64,000 bases of DNA. Source: Bombyx mori (taxonomy: Eukaryota; Arthropoda; Insecta; Lepidoptera; Bombycidae). The translations under genes were made by a program, and so were the position numbers. The stretch spans positions 12,772,001 through 12,836,000 of the forward strand of contig NC_085124.1 in NCBI RefSeq assembly GCF_030269925.1, written 5' to 3'. This document shows, one piece after another, positions 63,621 to 64,000 of the stretch; within the stretch, counting starts at the first letter, position 1, and each line of letters opens with the position of its first letter. A model generated the notes under the pieces. It was given only the letters and a program-made list of their open reading frames with translations, had not been told where the DNA came from and made no database searches.

Positions 63621-64000
63621 TCTATATATTAATACGTGAAGCAAAAACTTTGTATCCCTTTTTACGAAAATTGCGCGGACGGAGGAATATGGAATTTCCC
63701 ACACTTATAGAGAATATAGAGGAGTGTAGAATGTTAATATTTTTTAAAAATTATGCATTAAAATACATTAAATCAATAAAAAAAACATTACTCACACTAC
63801 CGTGTATTTGACTTTTGTTATTCTTTAAAGTTTGTGGTCAAATTGAGAATAGATTGAATACTGTTTAATATTTGTCTCAAGTGTAGTTAGTAGTCTTGGC
63901 GAAATCTGTGATTATAGAAGTATAATAAATAGTCTTTGACAATAGAACCAATAAGAATGTTCAAACTTATAATTTCAATTAATTATAGTCGAATCTCGGC
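63621..64000 (+). mobile_element. Non-autonomous Helitron, family H1, copy 7, cut by window end
   Basis: Begins TCTATATATTAATACGTG after A; the 3' hairpin (TAGTCGAATCTCG) starts at about 63987 and the CTAG end would lie just beyond 64000. Inverted relative to copy 6, about 0.8 kb away. Confidence 0.83.

Noticed and set aside
35061..64000. Search for the Vsx homeobox exon downstream
   Set aside because: No stretch encoding WFQNRRAKW or similar was found by eye on the + strand; short exons could still be missed.
1..64000. CRISPR arrays, operons, phage or plasmid features
   Set aside because: The window is a moth nuclear genome segment; the regular repeats present are microsatellites, LINE tails and minisatellites.

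Overview
This 64 kb window is animal DNA from a moth, most likely the silkworm Bombyx mori or a close relative. The evidence is the repeat content: a tRNA-headed SINE (probably Bm1), an A-tailed repeat (probably the 3' end of the LINE BMC1), RTE-, Jockey- and Daphne/CR1-like LINE fragments, and several Helitron families beginning TC and ending CTAG at A|T targets. Family names are from memory; the repeat structure is read from the sequence. There is no operon structure, and I found no CRISPR array or rRNA, and no credible tRNA gene.

Only one host coding segment is well supported. It is the first coding exon of a visual-system homeobox gene (Vsx/CHX10 family) at 34760-35060 on the + strand, recognised by its octapeptide FAIQELLGL and a clean splice donor. 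A GC- and CpG-rich island (about 33.8-34.7 kb) with an inverted CCAAT plus TATA-like box lies just upstream and is the likely promoter and 5' UTR. No homeobox exon was seen downstream, so the first intron probably runs past the window end (more than 29 kb), and about 34 kb of 5' flank is also included.

Layout: 1-33.8 kb is 5' flank made of Helitrons, SINEs, repeat B and RTE fragments, broken by single-copy CpG-containing islands near 5, 6.5, 12.5, 15.3, 18 and 22.8 kb. 33.8-35.1 kb holds the promoter and exon 1. 35.1-64 kb is the presumed intron 1. It contains two adjacent TIR elements (36.0-36.6 kb), a 5'-truncated LINE with a long reverse-transcriptase frame (36.8-38.3 kb), an internally deleted Jockey-clade LINE (56.3-57.8 kb), a piggyBac-like MITE with a TTAA target (58.5-59.1 kb), and more islands (43.1, 44.2, 45.8, 50.0, 51.8, 52.8, 53.8 and 60.2 kb). 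The islands on both sides of a developmental homeobox gene are the best candidates for long-range regulatory elements, but conservation could not be tested.

The transposons record a layered history: a Helitron inside a Helitron with a perfect empty site, a LINE tail inside a SINE, a SINE inside repeat B, an RTE inside the AAG tail of another RTE, and a Helitron inside a 75-bp minisatellite. I found no convincing new biological system. The most useful leads are the Vsx regulatory islands, the shared 3' tails linking SINEs to LINEs, and the well-preserved non-autonomous DNA transposons.
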